A stretch of 64,000 nucleotides of DNA from Lineolata rhizophorae (taxonomy: Eukaryota > Ascomycota > Dothideomycetes > Lineolatales > Lineolataceae). Below, piece by piece: positions 55,592 through 64,000 of the stretch. Under the pieces are notes generated by a model, which saw nothing but the letters and a program-made list of their open reading frames with translations, was not told the origin of the DNA and made no database searches. The number at the start of each line of letters is the position of its first letter. Within the stretch, counting starts at the first letter, position 1. A program made the position numbers and the translations under genes. The stretch lies in assembly GCA_010093515.1 (NCBI GenBank), contig MU001705.1, forward strand, positions 1 to 64,000, written 5' to 3'.

Positions 55592-55814
55592 CCAAATGGC
55601 GGCGGCAATTTTGATCACCACCTACGGCCCGAAGTATCAACTGACAAAAGAACATTATGAAAGCCTCCGAACCCTGGACTCTCGGATAACGCGGTTACCT
55701 GGGCTTCATTATTCTACAAATTATATATTCTCCCAAGTGAAGAACTCGTTTTGCTTCGTTTCCGATAGTACATCGCGAGATTAGAAAGACAGGAAACTCA
55801 CAAGTATCTTCAAA

Positions 55815-57141
55815 ATGCCCACCACTGCTTATCCCCGCGACATCCTCATTGTTGGTGCTGGCCTAGGAGGGCTGGCGGCGGGCATAGCTTTGAAGACCGA
55901 CGGTCACAAGGTGACAATCATCGATTCAGCGCCTGAGTTTGCAGAGGTAAGAGCCATCACAGCAATCGTCCGGTAAAGACAATTGACAATCCCAGGCTGG
56001 CGCCGGCATTCGTGTGCCTCCAAACAGTTCGCGGCTTCTCTTGCGATGGGGTATCGACCTCGAGAAAATGAAAAAGTCCGCCTCTAGGAGATATCACTTC
56101 ATCCGCTGGGAGAACGGTTCGACCATCGTGAAGCTGCCCTTCGAGAACATTGTCGAGTCCCACGGCGCACCCTACTATCTCGTCCACCGCGCCGATCTCC
56201 ACACTGGCTTCCTCGAAGCCGCAAAGAGGGCCGGCGTGGTAATCCACACCAACAAGCGCGTGATCGAGTACGACTTTGACGCTCCGAGTGTGAAGACACT
56301 GCAAGGCGAGGTCTGGAAGGCCGACCTTGTCATCGGTGCCGATGGGATCAAGTCCGTCGCACGGCCCCTGCTCACCGGCCAGCCCGACGTACCGCGCGAC
56401 ACAGGCGACGTCGCGTATCGCATCCTGATCCCTGGCAAGGACCTTCTGGCTGACCCGGACCTGGAGTCGCTGATCACGGACCCATGCACGACGTCGTGGT
56501 GCGGGCCCGACGCGCACTTGGTCGGCTATCCGATCCGAGATGGCGAGCTGTACAACATTGTCGTGTGCGCTACTAGCTACAACGAGACGACGGACGAGGT
56601 TTGGGTGGTCAAGGGCGACAACCGCGAGCTGTGCGAGCGCTTCGCCAAGTGGGAACCACGCGTTCAGAAGCTCTGCAGACTCACCCGCGACTTCATGAAG
56701 TGGCGCCTATGCGACCTACCCATCCTTTCTCGCTGGGTGCATCCTTCCGGCAAGGCCTGCCTGCTGGGAGACTCCTGTCACCCGATGTTGCCGTATCTAG
56801 CTCAGGGTGCGGCCCAGGCTGTCGAGGATGCCGCCGTGCTGCGGCAGTGTCTGGCAGCGCAAAAAGATTTGGGTGTTGCGCTCAAGCAGTACGAGAGCAT
56901 TCGCCTACCGAGGTCATCGCTCGTGCAAGAGAAGACGCGTGAGCACCAGTATATCCTTCACATCGAGGATGGCGAAGAACAGAAGGCGAGAGATGTCCGC
57001 ATGGCCCTCAATTCCCAGGAAAACCCAGTATTCTGGGGCTACGACGATAGGCGTAACTGGCTCTTTAGTCACGATGCCGAGGTTCTGAACGAGGACGGCG
57101 CAAACTGGAAGCCTCAGGGACACGCTGTGAAGGCTCACTAG
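55815..57141 (+). CDS. FAD-dependent aromatic monooxygenase, salicylate-hydroxylase-like
   Basis: Exons 55815-55946 and 55996-57141 join to 425 residues. The FAD dinucleotide fold is at the start (DILIVGAGLGGLAAGIAL), completed after the 49 bp intron by AGAGIRVPPNSSRLLLRWG. The second motif is LVIGADGIKSVARPLL, and the third is CLLGDSCHPMLPYLAQGAAQAVEDAAVL. This is the group A flavoprotein family (salicylate 1-monooxygenase, 3- or 6-hydroxybenzoate hydroxylases), which uses NAD(P)H and O2 to hydroxylate an aromatic ring, often with decarboxylation. The substrate cannot be read from sequence. Two operator-like sites stand upstream. Confidence 0.9.
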
Positions 57142-57658
57142 GATGTCGGGTGCCGAATTCGAGCACGATGATAAGTCCTTTACCAGTCCAGAATATAAAA
57201 ATAGTCGAACGTATGCATTCAGCACAATCCAATTTGACTGCATTTTTTCATGTCTTGAATCTAGTGGACTCCGATAGATGAGAACAACATACCTGTCATG
57301 TTATTAAAACTTACATTTGAACGCTGGTTAGCTGCAGTTGAACACGAGCAGTGAGCTAATCGCACCTTGATCGTGGGATACTTTGACTAGGATATGTCAC
57401 TACCAAATGCTTGACATTTTCGGACTAGGACCCCTCTAGATTTACTAGCGTTGGTTAACGTCTAAACTCTTGACGTAGAATGAGAGCCATAGAATAGAAA
57501 TTCTTTCAAAGTCATTGCTCAAACGAGCTCTTGGTGTATGCGTGGGATTTCATTCTTGCCGGAGATATCAAGGTGCGAATAAAATTGCAAATCTTAGACT
57601 ATATATAAAAGTGGCACTCACAGGATTTGGGAGACATCATGACAAAAATGTTTTACTT
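57142..57658. other. Convergent gap, monooxygenase and FMN enzyme
   Basis: This AT-rich stretch between 3' ends includes TATATATAAAAG near 57600. It is not placed as a promoter because no gene starts nearby. Confidence 0.5.
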
Positions 57659-58996
57659 TCACAGTTTACTCAAAATATCTGGGTGTGCAGGCATCAAGTA
57701 CTCCGGTCCCAGCTGCTTCACATTCGAACATCCAGCTAGCCCCATGCAAGAGCGAAACTCATCCTCCAGGATACTCAACGCGAGCTTGAGTCCATTCTCT
57801 CCATCATAAGCAATCGCCCAAAGGGCCGGCCGGCCGATCCAGACCATGTCGGCACCCAAACACAGCGCTTTGAATATGTCGGATCCTCTTCGGACGCCCC
57901 CGTCGAAGTGCTGGGATAAGCGTTAGATTGAGAACAACAGACAATGGCTTCAATATAAATATACACACCACAGGTATGCGGCCATTGATCACTTTGGCAA
58001 TGCCGGGCAGGACCTCGAGTGTGGGTGGCGCGCAGTCAAGTTGACGGCCACCGTGGTTGGATACAATGATAGCGTCGACACCATATTCGACGGCAAGCTC
58101 GGCATCCTCGACTGAGAGGATCCCCTTCAGCCAGATGGGGAGTTTTGTGACGGTCCTGAGATAGGAGATGACGTTCCAGGTCATGGAGGGGTCGTTCTTG
58201 TTTGGGGGCTGGCCTGATTCCAGCTTCGCGCTACTATTGCTGGGGTTCGTCTTTGCGAGTTCCTCAGTTCGTAGTTCGGAACCGGTCTTGACCCCGAGGC
58301 TTGCATCAAAGTTAGCCATACGTAAGTGAGGCGGCACACGGAACTCATTGCGGATTTCCGTAAGCCTCCTTCCGAAGTACGGAGTGTCGACCGTAAGCAC
58401 TATGGCCTTGTATCCAGCGGCTGCACCCAGTATTAGTACAGGCACATCCCGCTCCACATACTAGCAACATTCCACAAGGCTAGCCCCAACTTACCTTCGG
58501 CCCTCCAGATCAGCCCCTCACTTACGCTCCTATTTTCAAACAAATACATCTGCAACACACACTCACTTCCGCCCTCCAAGCCTGCCTTCGCCCTCGTCCC
58601 GTCCGCCTCCCGCTTCACTTCCTCCAACCCCGTCATGCTAAAGCTGCTCAGCCCCATCACCGTCCCGTAGGCTCCGCACGCCCTCGCCGTCGCCGCCTCG
58701 CCCTCCGGATGCGCCATTTTCTGCATCGCGGCGGGCGCGACGCACAGCGGGAAGGGCAGCGAGTGGCCATCGGGAAAGGCGCGCGCCGAGAGGTTGAGGT
58801 TCGCGACGTCGCGCAGCACACGCGGCCGGATCCAGTGCCGTGCGTAGGCAGCGCGGTTGGCGCGCAGGGTGATGGAATCGAGTGCCCCGCCGTTGAAGTA
58901 GTCGCGCGCGAACTTAGGCAGGTGCGCGTTGGCGTAGGATTCGAGGTCGTCGATGGTGAGCACGCGCGGCTTGTGGGACATTGTGGTTGAAGTCAC
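57659..58996 (-). CDS. FMN-dependent 2-hydroxyacid dehydrogenase/oxidase
   Basis: Exons 58495-58996, 57969-58420 and 57659-57910 join to 401 residues. The family blocks are in order: YFNGGALDSITLRANR, LPFPLCVAPAAMQKMAHPEGE, GLSSFSMTGLEEV, KAIVLTVDTPYFGRR, LPIWLKGILSVEDAELAVEYG and the active-site SNHGGRQLD (catalytic His, substrate-binding Arg). The FMN phosphate loop HFDGGVRRGSDIFKALCLGAD is made by splicing exons 2 and 3. Members (glycolate oxidase, lactate and mandelate dehydrogenase) oxidise an (S)-2-hydroxy acid to the 2-oxo acid. There is no N-terminal cytochrome b5 domain, so it is not flavocytochrome b2-like. Between the monooxygenase and the decarboxylase, it should be the entry enzyme of the chain. 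ATG at 58981 is an alternative. Confidence 0.92.
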
Positions 58997-59530
58997 GTGG
59001 ATACGTAATAGCTGTTGAGTGAGGACGGTGTGTCGAGGCGCAGATTAGACTACAAACAGAATACGCGTTACATGCGGCGGGCCTAGGCTCATTTTCTGGA
59101 CAGGCCCGGCACCAATTGAGCTAGAGATGAGCGGTCGAGAGCATGACGCTGCGAAGATCATCGGAAGGCTGCATCCGTGAGGGCCACGGAGGAAGCCGGC
59201 CGGAGCTTATCCATTAACTTTGACTGTTTTGTTGAGGAGCACTGCGGGCTGGTTGAAATTTAGATTACGAATTGTGGAGTTCTCTCGAATTCGCGCGCGA
59301 TTTCTCGCGATAATCAGAGTTTCATCCCAGCGCCGAGAGCAACATGATTGTGATTCTCTCACGTGATTACGCGTTAACGTCTTCTCATCGTGCTTGTTGG
59401 TCGAAGCCTTCTGAACTCTGACTCGAGATGAGGCCAATTCACAATTCGCGTCCTTGGCAAACAAAGACGTCAATCGTTCGATTTCATTCATCTACACTGC
59501 CAAGACGGTATCGATAACATTGAAGACGCT
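58997..59530. promoter_or_regulatory. Promoter region of the FMN enzyme
   Basis: The gap between the FMN enzyme start and the ThDP enzyme stop has no gene. It holds a full operator at 59162-59177, a CACGTG directly before the ATG (about 58994) and another near 59360. Confidence 0.5.
59162..59177. promoter_or_regulatory. Cluster operator 5, FMN enzyme promoter
   Basis: CGGAAGGCTGCATCCG; on the gene's strand it is CGGATGCAGCCTTCCG, which differs from operator 6 by one base. It lies 166 bp before the ATG. Confidence 0.65.
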
Positions 59531-61486
59531 CTAAATCTTGGGAATCATAACCTCCACGACCGCAGACCGGCCTTCCTCGCGCACCACCCGAATCGCCTGC
59601 TCGCATGCCTTGTCCACCTCGAACACGCTCGTCACCGTCGCCCACCACGCCTCCCCGGCCCCTTCGGCGATCTTGCCAAATGCCGGCGACGGATCAATAG
59701 CTGTGAGCATGCTCTCGCTGAGCTGGCTGACGCCGGCAGCGCTACCATTCTGTCTCACCCCAAACGTCTCGCCCACCTCAGGGTGGATGCGCAGGCACGC
59801 GTTCTTGGGCGAGGCCCAGCCGCCGTTGTTCCAGATGATGGTCACAAAAGGGGTGTTGTACTTGCGCGCCATCCAGTAAGCGCAGCTGGGCACGCCGAAG
59901 AGCCAGGTGCCGTCGCCCGCGAAGGCGACCACCAAGGGATCGTCTCCACCTTCAGCCACTTTGACCTTGAGCCCCATGCACGCCCCGATGGCGCCGCCGG
60001 AATACCATCCCAGCGCCCCGCCACCGCTTCCAATCAACGACAGCGGCGCGTCGTGCCGGAGGTGGTCCGCCACGCTGCCCAAGTTCGTTGTCGACTCGTT
60101 TAGCCCGACGACCCTAACGCCCGCCGCGGCCGTCGCGGTGCGCAGCCGCGCCATGAAGAACGGCGCCGTGACGGTGCCATTCTCAGGCGGTGCCTCCGCT
60201 CTCACGAGCCGCTCCTGGCGCGCCGCGAAACGCTGGCGCAGGGAGTCTGTGCGCGAGGCAAGGCGATGCTTGGTGCCGGGGACCGCGAAGGAAGGATGGC
60301 GGGTGATAACATCGGCTAGCTGACGCAGCGCTACGCTCGAGTCGCATTTCCAGCGCTTCTCGCAGGGGAGGTACCACAGCGTAGTGCCTTCCTTGAGTGG
60401 GTCGCTGTCTAAGTGATATATAGCGGCCGCATCGGCAGGTTTAGACTGCGCGGATATCCACGGAACGTCCGAGTCAACGACGAGGACGACATCAGCCTCG
60501 GCCAGGGCGAGGAGCTGCCCGCCGCCGTTCCACTGGTGGCCTTGGTGCAAGAACGACGTCGTCGGGAAATTGTTGTAGATGGGCGCGTTCTCGTGCACGG
60601 CGATGGAGAGCAGCTCTGCGACCGTTTGCAACGCGGCGAAGCCCGCCGCGGTGCGTCCGCAGTAGCTCGTCACGATCAGGGGCCGCTCGGCGGCCAAGAG
60701 CACGCTCGCGAGCTCGTCGAGCGCGTCGGGCATCAGGCCGGTTGTCTCCAGGGCGCCGTTCTTCCTGAACGCCTGCGACGGCTTCAGTGGTGCGGCGAAT
60801 GGGTCGGCGATTTCTTGCTCCAGCGTCTCACGTGCCGCAATCAGGTACGTTGGGCCTTGCGGCGAGGAAGTCGCGAATTGTAGCGCCCGGAACACGATTT
60901 GCGTGGCGTTGACGGCATTCCGGATTTCGTGCTCGTAGCGCATGTATTGCCGGACAATGGCGCGCTGGTCCGGCACGTCTTGTATCCAGTGGATGTACCT
61001 GATGTGCTGTCAACTGGCTGGTCCAATTTCGGAAATTACTGGCAGCAGGGGTTTTATTTCGCCCAAATGCGCGAAGCGAACGGACACTCACTCGTTCCTA
61101 CTGCCCTTCAACTCTCCTTCTTGAGTAATTGGTACGGTCCCCGCCATAATTATGACCGGTATCCGCCCTTTGCTTACATTGTGCACCGCGCCGGCCAGAC
61201 CCTGCGTGCCGCACTCGACATGAACAAGCACCACGGCTGGCTTTCCGGTCACCTGCGCGAACCCTGAGGCCGCGGACAATGCGTTCATTTCATTTGGTGA
61301 CGTGAATATCTGCAACATTGACTCGGTTGTTTTTTGCTGAACAAACGCGGAGAGAAATGCTGGGTGATCTGATCCAAGGTTTACGAATAGATGCGTGATA
61401 CCTGCGGCTTCCAGTGCTCTCAAAATGGCCCTGGCACCAGTAATGGTGTGTGCCGCACCATTGCTATTCCCATTAACGGGCGTCAT
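59531..61486 (-). CDS. ThDP-dependent decarboxylase (benzoylformate decarboxylase/ALS-like)
   Basis: Exons 61092-61486 and 59531-60998 join to 620 residues. The PYR domain has the ThDP-activating Glu in FTSPNEMNALSAASGFAQVTG. The splice builds NEYIHWIQDVPDQRAIVRQY. A central domain follows (about residues 210-350). The PP domain has the cofactor motif GDGTWLFGVPSCAYWMARKY and IIWNNGGW (GDG to NN). This family is often labelled acetolactate synthase in fungi, but the biosynthetic enzyme has a different N-terminus and a regulatory partner. Beside a 2-hydroxyacid dehydrogenase and an aldehyde dehydrogenase, decarboxylation of a 2-oxo acid to an aldehyde is the best reading. It diverges from the aldehyde dehydrogenase and shares operator 6 with it. 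Confidence 0.88.
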
Positions 61487-61946
61487 GCTGGGTGGTGGTT
61501 TTTGATTGCAATCGACTTGAATAACCCAGAGATAGAGAGTTACATTTATTAGGGTGACGTTTTAGCACTATTGATCATGGGTAGATTTCAAATTACAGAG
61601 TAGGCTCCAGTATCTTGTCCTCAACCAGTAGTGATCAACTTAGCATCTAGCGTTCCATGAGTCCCGTTGCGTGGCGGATGCAGTCTTCCGTCGGCAATAC
61701 TGCGGTCTAAGTTCCGGGGATCAGTGCTTCCGGCTCTGCCCCGCATAACGACGCCTCCGCTCCACAGCTTTCCTGCGAAGATCACGGTCACAGACCGCAG
61801 AATGGGTCTAGGAATATTGAAGATCGGCAAGCTCAGGTGAAACCCGGTCAACATGTGCGCTTAAAAACACTGTTCTAGAGAGGAAAGTATAGGATTGATT
61901 TCCCGGGTTTCTGTTGTAAGGAGTTTCTGATGTCCGTGTCATTACC
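61487..61946. promoter_or_regulatory. Shared divergent promoter, decarboxylase and aldehyde dehydrogenase
   Basis: A 460 bp gap with both genes starting outward. It contains operator 6 and no coding region. Confidence 0.55.
61675..61690. promoter_or_regulatory. Cluster operator 6, decarboxylase/dehydrogenase promoter
   Basis: CGGATGCAGTCTTCCG, a full CGG-N10-CCG, lies 189 bp from the decarboxylase ATG and 257 bp from the dehydrogenase ATG. It shares 15 of 16 bases with operators 3 and 5. Confidence 0.7.
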
Positions 61947-63552
61947 ATGGCCATGCCAAACGGGACCGCTACCCAGGCGTCCCCGACTTCGCTCTCGGAC
62001 GAACAGCTACTCTTCATTGATGGAGAGTACACGAAATCGTCCAAGGGATCAACCTTTCCTGTCAAGAATCCCATGACAGGAGAGCAGCTCTATCAAAGCG
62101 CTGCAGCCGGTAAAGCGGACTACGAAATCGCAATCCAGAACGCGCACGAAGCCTTCAAGTCATGGTCTTCAACGCCGCCATCGGCAAGACGACTGATATT
62201 TCTCAAAGCTGCGGACATTTTAGAAAGCTATCTCAAACAGGATGCGCCAGAGATTCTGTCGGCGGAGGTGTCGGCCGTTCCTAGTTGGGTCAAGGTCAAT
62301 GTCTTGGCCACGGCAGGCATCTTGCGCGAAACGGCGGGCTTAGTGACGCACATTAAGGGAGAAATAGTGCCAGCGGATAGGCCAGGAACGACAATCATGG
62401 TGCTGAGAGAAGCAGTTGGCGTGGTGTTCGCCATGAGTCCTTGGAACGCTCCAGTATGTGCTAAAAGTTGCTAGGGCACCGATCAAAGCCACAAAATACC
62501 TAAGGGGTTAAGCAACTCACCAACTCCACCAGGTCAATCTCACTGCGCGTGCCATTGCCACTCCGCTCATCTGTGGCAACACCGTCATTCTCAAGCCCTC
62601 CGAATTCAGTCCCAAGTCCCAGCACCTCGTCGTCCGTGCCTTGCGAGTTGCCGGTCTGCCCAAGGGCTGTCTCAACTTCCTACCCACAAGTCCCGCCGAC
62701 GCTCCCGCCACGACCGAATTTGCCATCAAGCACCCGCTGGTGCGTCGCGTCAACTTCACAGGCTCATCGCGCGTCGGCCGCATCATTGCGGGCCACGCCG
62801 CGTCCGTGTTGAAGCAGTGCGTGCTGGAGCTGGGCGGAAAAGCGCCCGCATTGGTTCTGCGCGATGCGACTATTCCAGATGCTGTCGATGCCATTGTTTT
62901 CGGCGCGCTATCGAACAGCGGGCAGATCTGCATGTCCACAGAACGCGTGATTGTGGATCAGGCGATTAAGGACGAGTTCATCAGTTACTTGCTGGAACGC
63001 GTGGCGAAGGTACGATACGGCAACCTCCTCGACCCTGCAATGGCGGACGTCTCCATGTCGGGCCTCTTCTGCGCAGCGTCCACCGAGCGAGTCATCGAAC
63101 TCTGCCGCGACGCCATTTCCCAAGGCGCCAAACTGCTCGCCGGTGACCTCGAGGCGCGCGGCCCGCAAGGCACCATTCTGTCGCCCATCGTGCTTGACGG
63201 CGTCACGCGCGACATGGCCGTCTTCCGTGATGAGACATTCGGCCCAGTCATGTGCCTGTGCGCCGCGGACGGCGACGACCATGCTGTTGCTGTCGCGAAC
63301 GACTCTGAATACTCGCTGTGCGCGAGCGTCTTCTCGGCCGACGTCATGCGCGCTCTCGCCGTGGCGAGGAGGGTGCGTGCCGGCAGTTGCCATGTCAACG
63401 GGCCGACAGTATATATTGAGGCGACCTTGCCAAACGGCGGAACTGGGGGCGCAAGCGGGTATGGAAGGTTTGGTGGGATTGCGGGAGTGGAGGAATTCAC
63501 GGAGAGAAAGATTGTAAGTTTGGCGGAGCCGGGGATGACATATTCTTTTTGA
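61947..63552 (+). CDS. NAD(P)-dependent aldehyde dehydrogenase, 508 residues
   Basis: Exons 61947-62453 and 62533-63552 join to 508 residues. The splice builds the cofactor-side block SPWNAPVNLTARAIATPLICGN. The NAD(P) site TVILKPSEFSPKSQHLV, NFTGSSRVGRIIAGHAA, the catalytic Glu in VLELGGKAPALVL and the catalytic Cys in NSGQICMSTERV are all present, as is the C-terminal DETFGPVMCLCAADG. The sequence resembles the salicylaldehyde/benzaldehyde dehydrogenase subgroup (VNFTGSSRVGR, SNSGQICMSTERVIVD), from memory. It would oxidise the aldehyde made by the neighbouring decarboxylase to a carboxylic acid. The ATG at 61947 is followed by a second at 61953. Confidence 0.92.
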
Positions 63553-63778
63553 GAGTTGAAGGAGATGTGAACTAGGTCTTGGAAGTGCATGCAAATGATA
63601 AGCACCGTTCACGATCAATAGCAATCCTTTCTCGTGCCTGGCTTGCCGCAAAGATCCACGGCCCGGCAGTGGCAACGAAGATATCATGTTCTATGGATGC
63701 TCTGCATAGAATGCGTACGTATTTTCGGCTCGTGATGAAATATCTAAAGCCTAGGCTGTAGGAATTAAGCCAGTCACA

Positions 63779-64000
63779 ATGAAGAGAAGGGAGGAGGATG
63801 GAAAACCCAAGCGGCATTTCATCCAGTGCCTTCTGTGTGACGGCTTCTTCCCGCTGAAGGGTATCCAGGTCCACTTTGTGAGGACGCACCTGCCCGTACT
63901 AGGTTCAGGATCTGCGTCAAGTCTTGAATCCAGCGGCCGGCACGAAGGCGAGGAGGAGCCGAAGTCACGTATTGCCGGAACTAGCGCATGGAATGAGCAT
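63779..64000 (+). CDS. C2H2 zinc-finger protein, 5' part only, cut by window end
   Basis: From ATG 63779 a frame stays open for 74 codons to the end of the window. It starts with a basic stretch (MKRREEDGKPKRH) and one C2H2 finger, CLLC, eleven residues, then HFVRTH (C-x2-C-x11-H-x4-H). A Ser/Gly/Glu-rich linker follows. It may be a DNA-binding protein or the N-terminus of a longer multi-finger protein. No cluster operator is seen before it, so it is probably outside the regulon. An unnoticed intron could shorten the coding part. Confidence 0.5.
   Translation, partial: MKRREEDGKPKRHFIQCLLCDGFFPLKGIQVHFVRTHLPVLGSGSASSLESSGRHEGEEEPKSRIAGTSAWNEH

Larger units (their letters stand above)
54554..55814. 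promoter_or_regulatory. Divergent regulatory region, MFS and monooxygenase
   Basis: The 1.26 kb region has no supported gene. It holds three CGG-type operator-like sites: 54983-54998 on the MFS side and the adjacent pair at 55557-55572 and 55576-55591 on the monooxygenase side. Confidence 0.55.

Noticed and set aside
59531-61486. Acetolactate synthase (branched-chain amino-acid synthesis) for the ThDP enzyme
   Set aside because: There is no mitochondrial presequence, and the neighbours are catabolic; a 2-oxo acid decarboxylase role fits better, though the family label overlaps.

Overview
The window is nuclear DNA of a filamentous ascomycete (Pezizomycotina-type). The signs are many 45-93 bp GT-AG introns with CTAAC/CTAAT-like branch sites, very short first coding exons, a HET-domain remnant, a Zn2Cys6 regulator of the fungus-specific type, and conserved genes whose sequences look ascomycete. 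I cannot name the genus. Exon coordinates were derived by hand from splice signals, reading phase and recalled family sequence; no alignment or expression data were used.

Layout. 1-8.5 kb is a gene-poor, repeat-bearing flank: a GGAGAG minisatellite, a small two-exon gene, a kinase-like gene (5160-6157), a truncated HET fragment, and a 470 bp imperfect palindrome at 7781-8252. 8.5-43.8 kb is a dense housekeeping block: COQ6, a Ctr copper transporter, BRR2, a multi-membrane-span GT90/CAP10 glycosyltransferase, KRE33/NAT10, a small secreted protein, VPS53, HSH155/SF3B1, TAF2 and CYS3. The block holds two core spliceosome genes (BRR2, HSH155) that share a 14-base E-box element upstream. 43.8-48.1 kb carries a large secreted protein with an internal strongly cationic amphipathic helix just after a Kex2-like KR site.

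The most interesting part is 48.36-63.55 kb. Seven neighbouring genes read as one catabolic cluster: an enol-lactonase-like alpha/beta hydrolase, a Zn2Cys6 transcription factor, an ACS-type MFS transporter, a salicylate-hydroxylase-like FAD monooxygenase, an FMN 2-hydroxyacid dehydrogenase, a ThDP decarboxylase and an aldehyde dehydrogenase. The last three make a logical chain, 2-hydroxy acid to 2-oxo acid to aldehyde to acid, as in mandelate degradation. The monooxygenase and enol-lactonase suggest onward aromatic breakdown. All five promoter regions of the cluster carry a 16 bp site of the form CGG-N10-CCG (or one base off) with a related interior, best written CGG-ATGCNNNCTT-CCG. This is the architecture bound by Zn2Cys6 dimers, so the cluster probably has its own regulator and operator. 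The substrate is inferred, not shown.

The regulator gene has two oddities: a 54 bp in-frame intron inside the zinc cluster, and a change of reading frame near 50014-50048 that no GT-AG intron can explain. The window ends inside a C2H2 zinc-finger gene.
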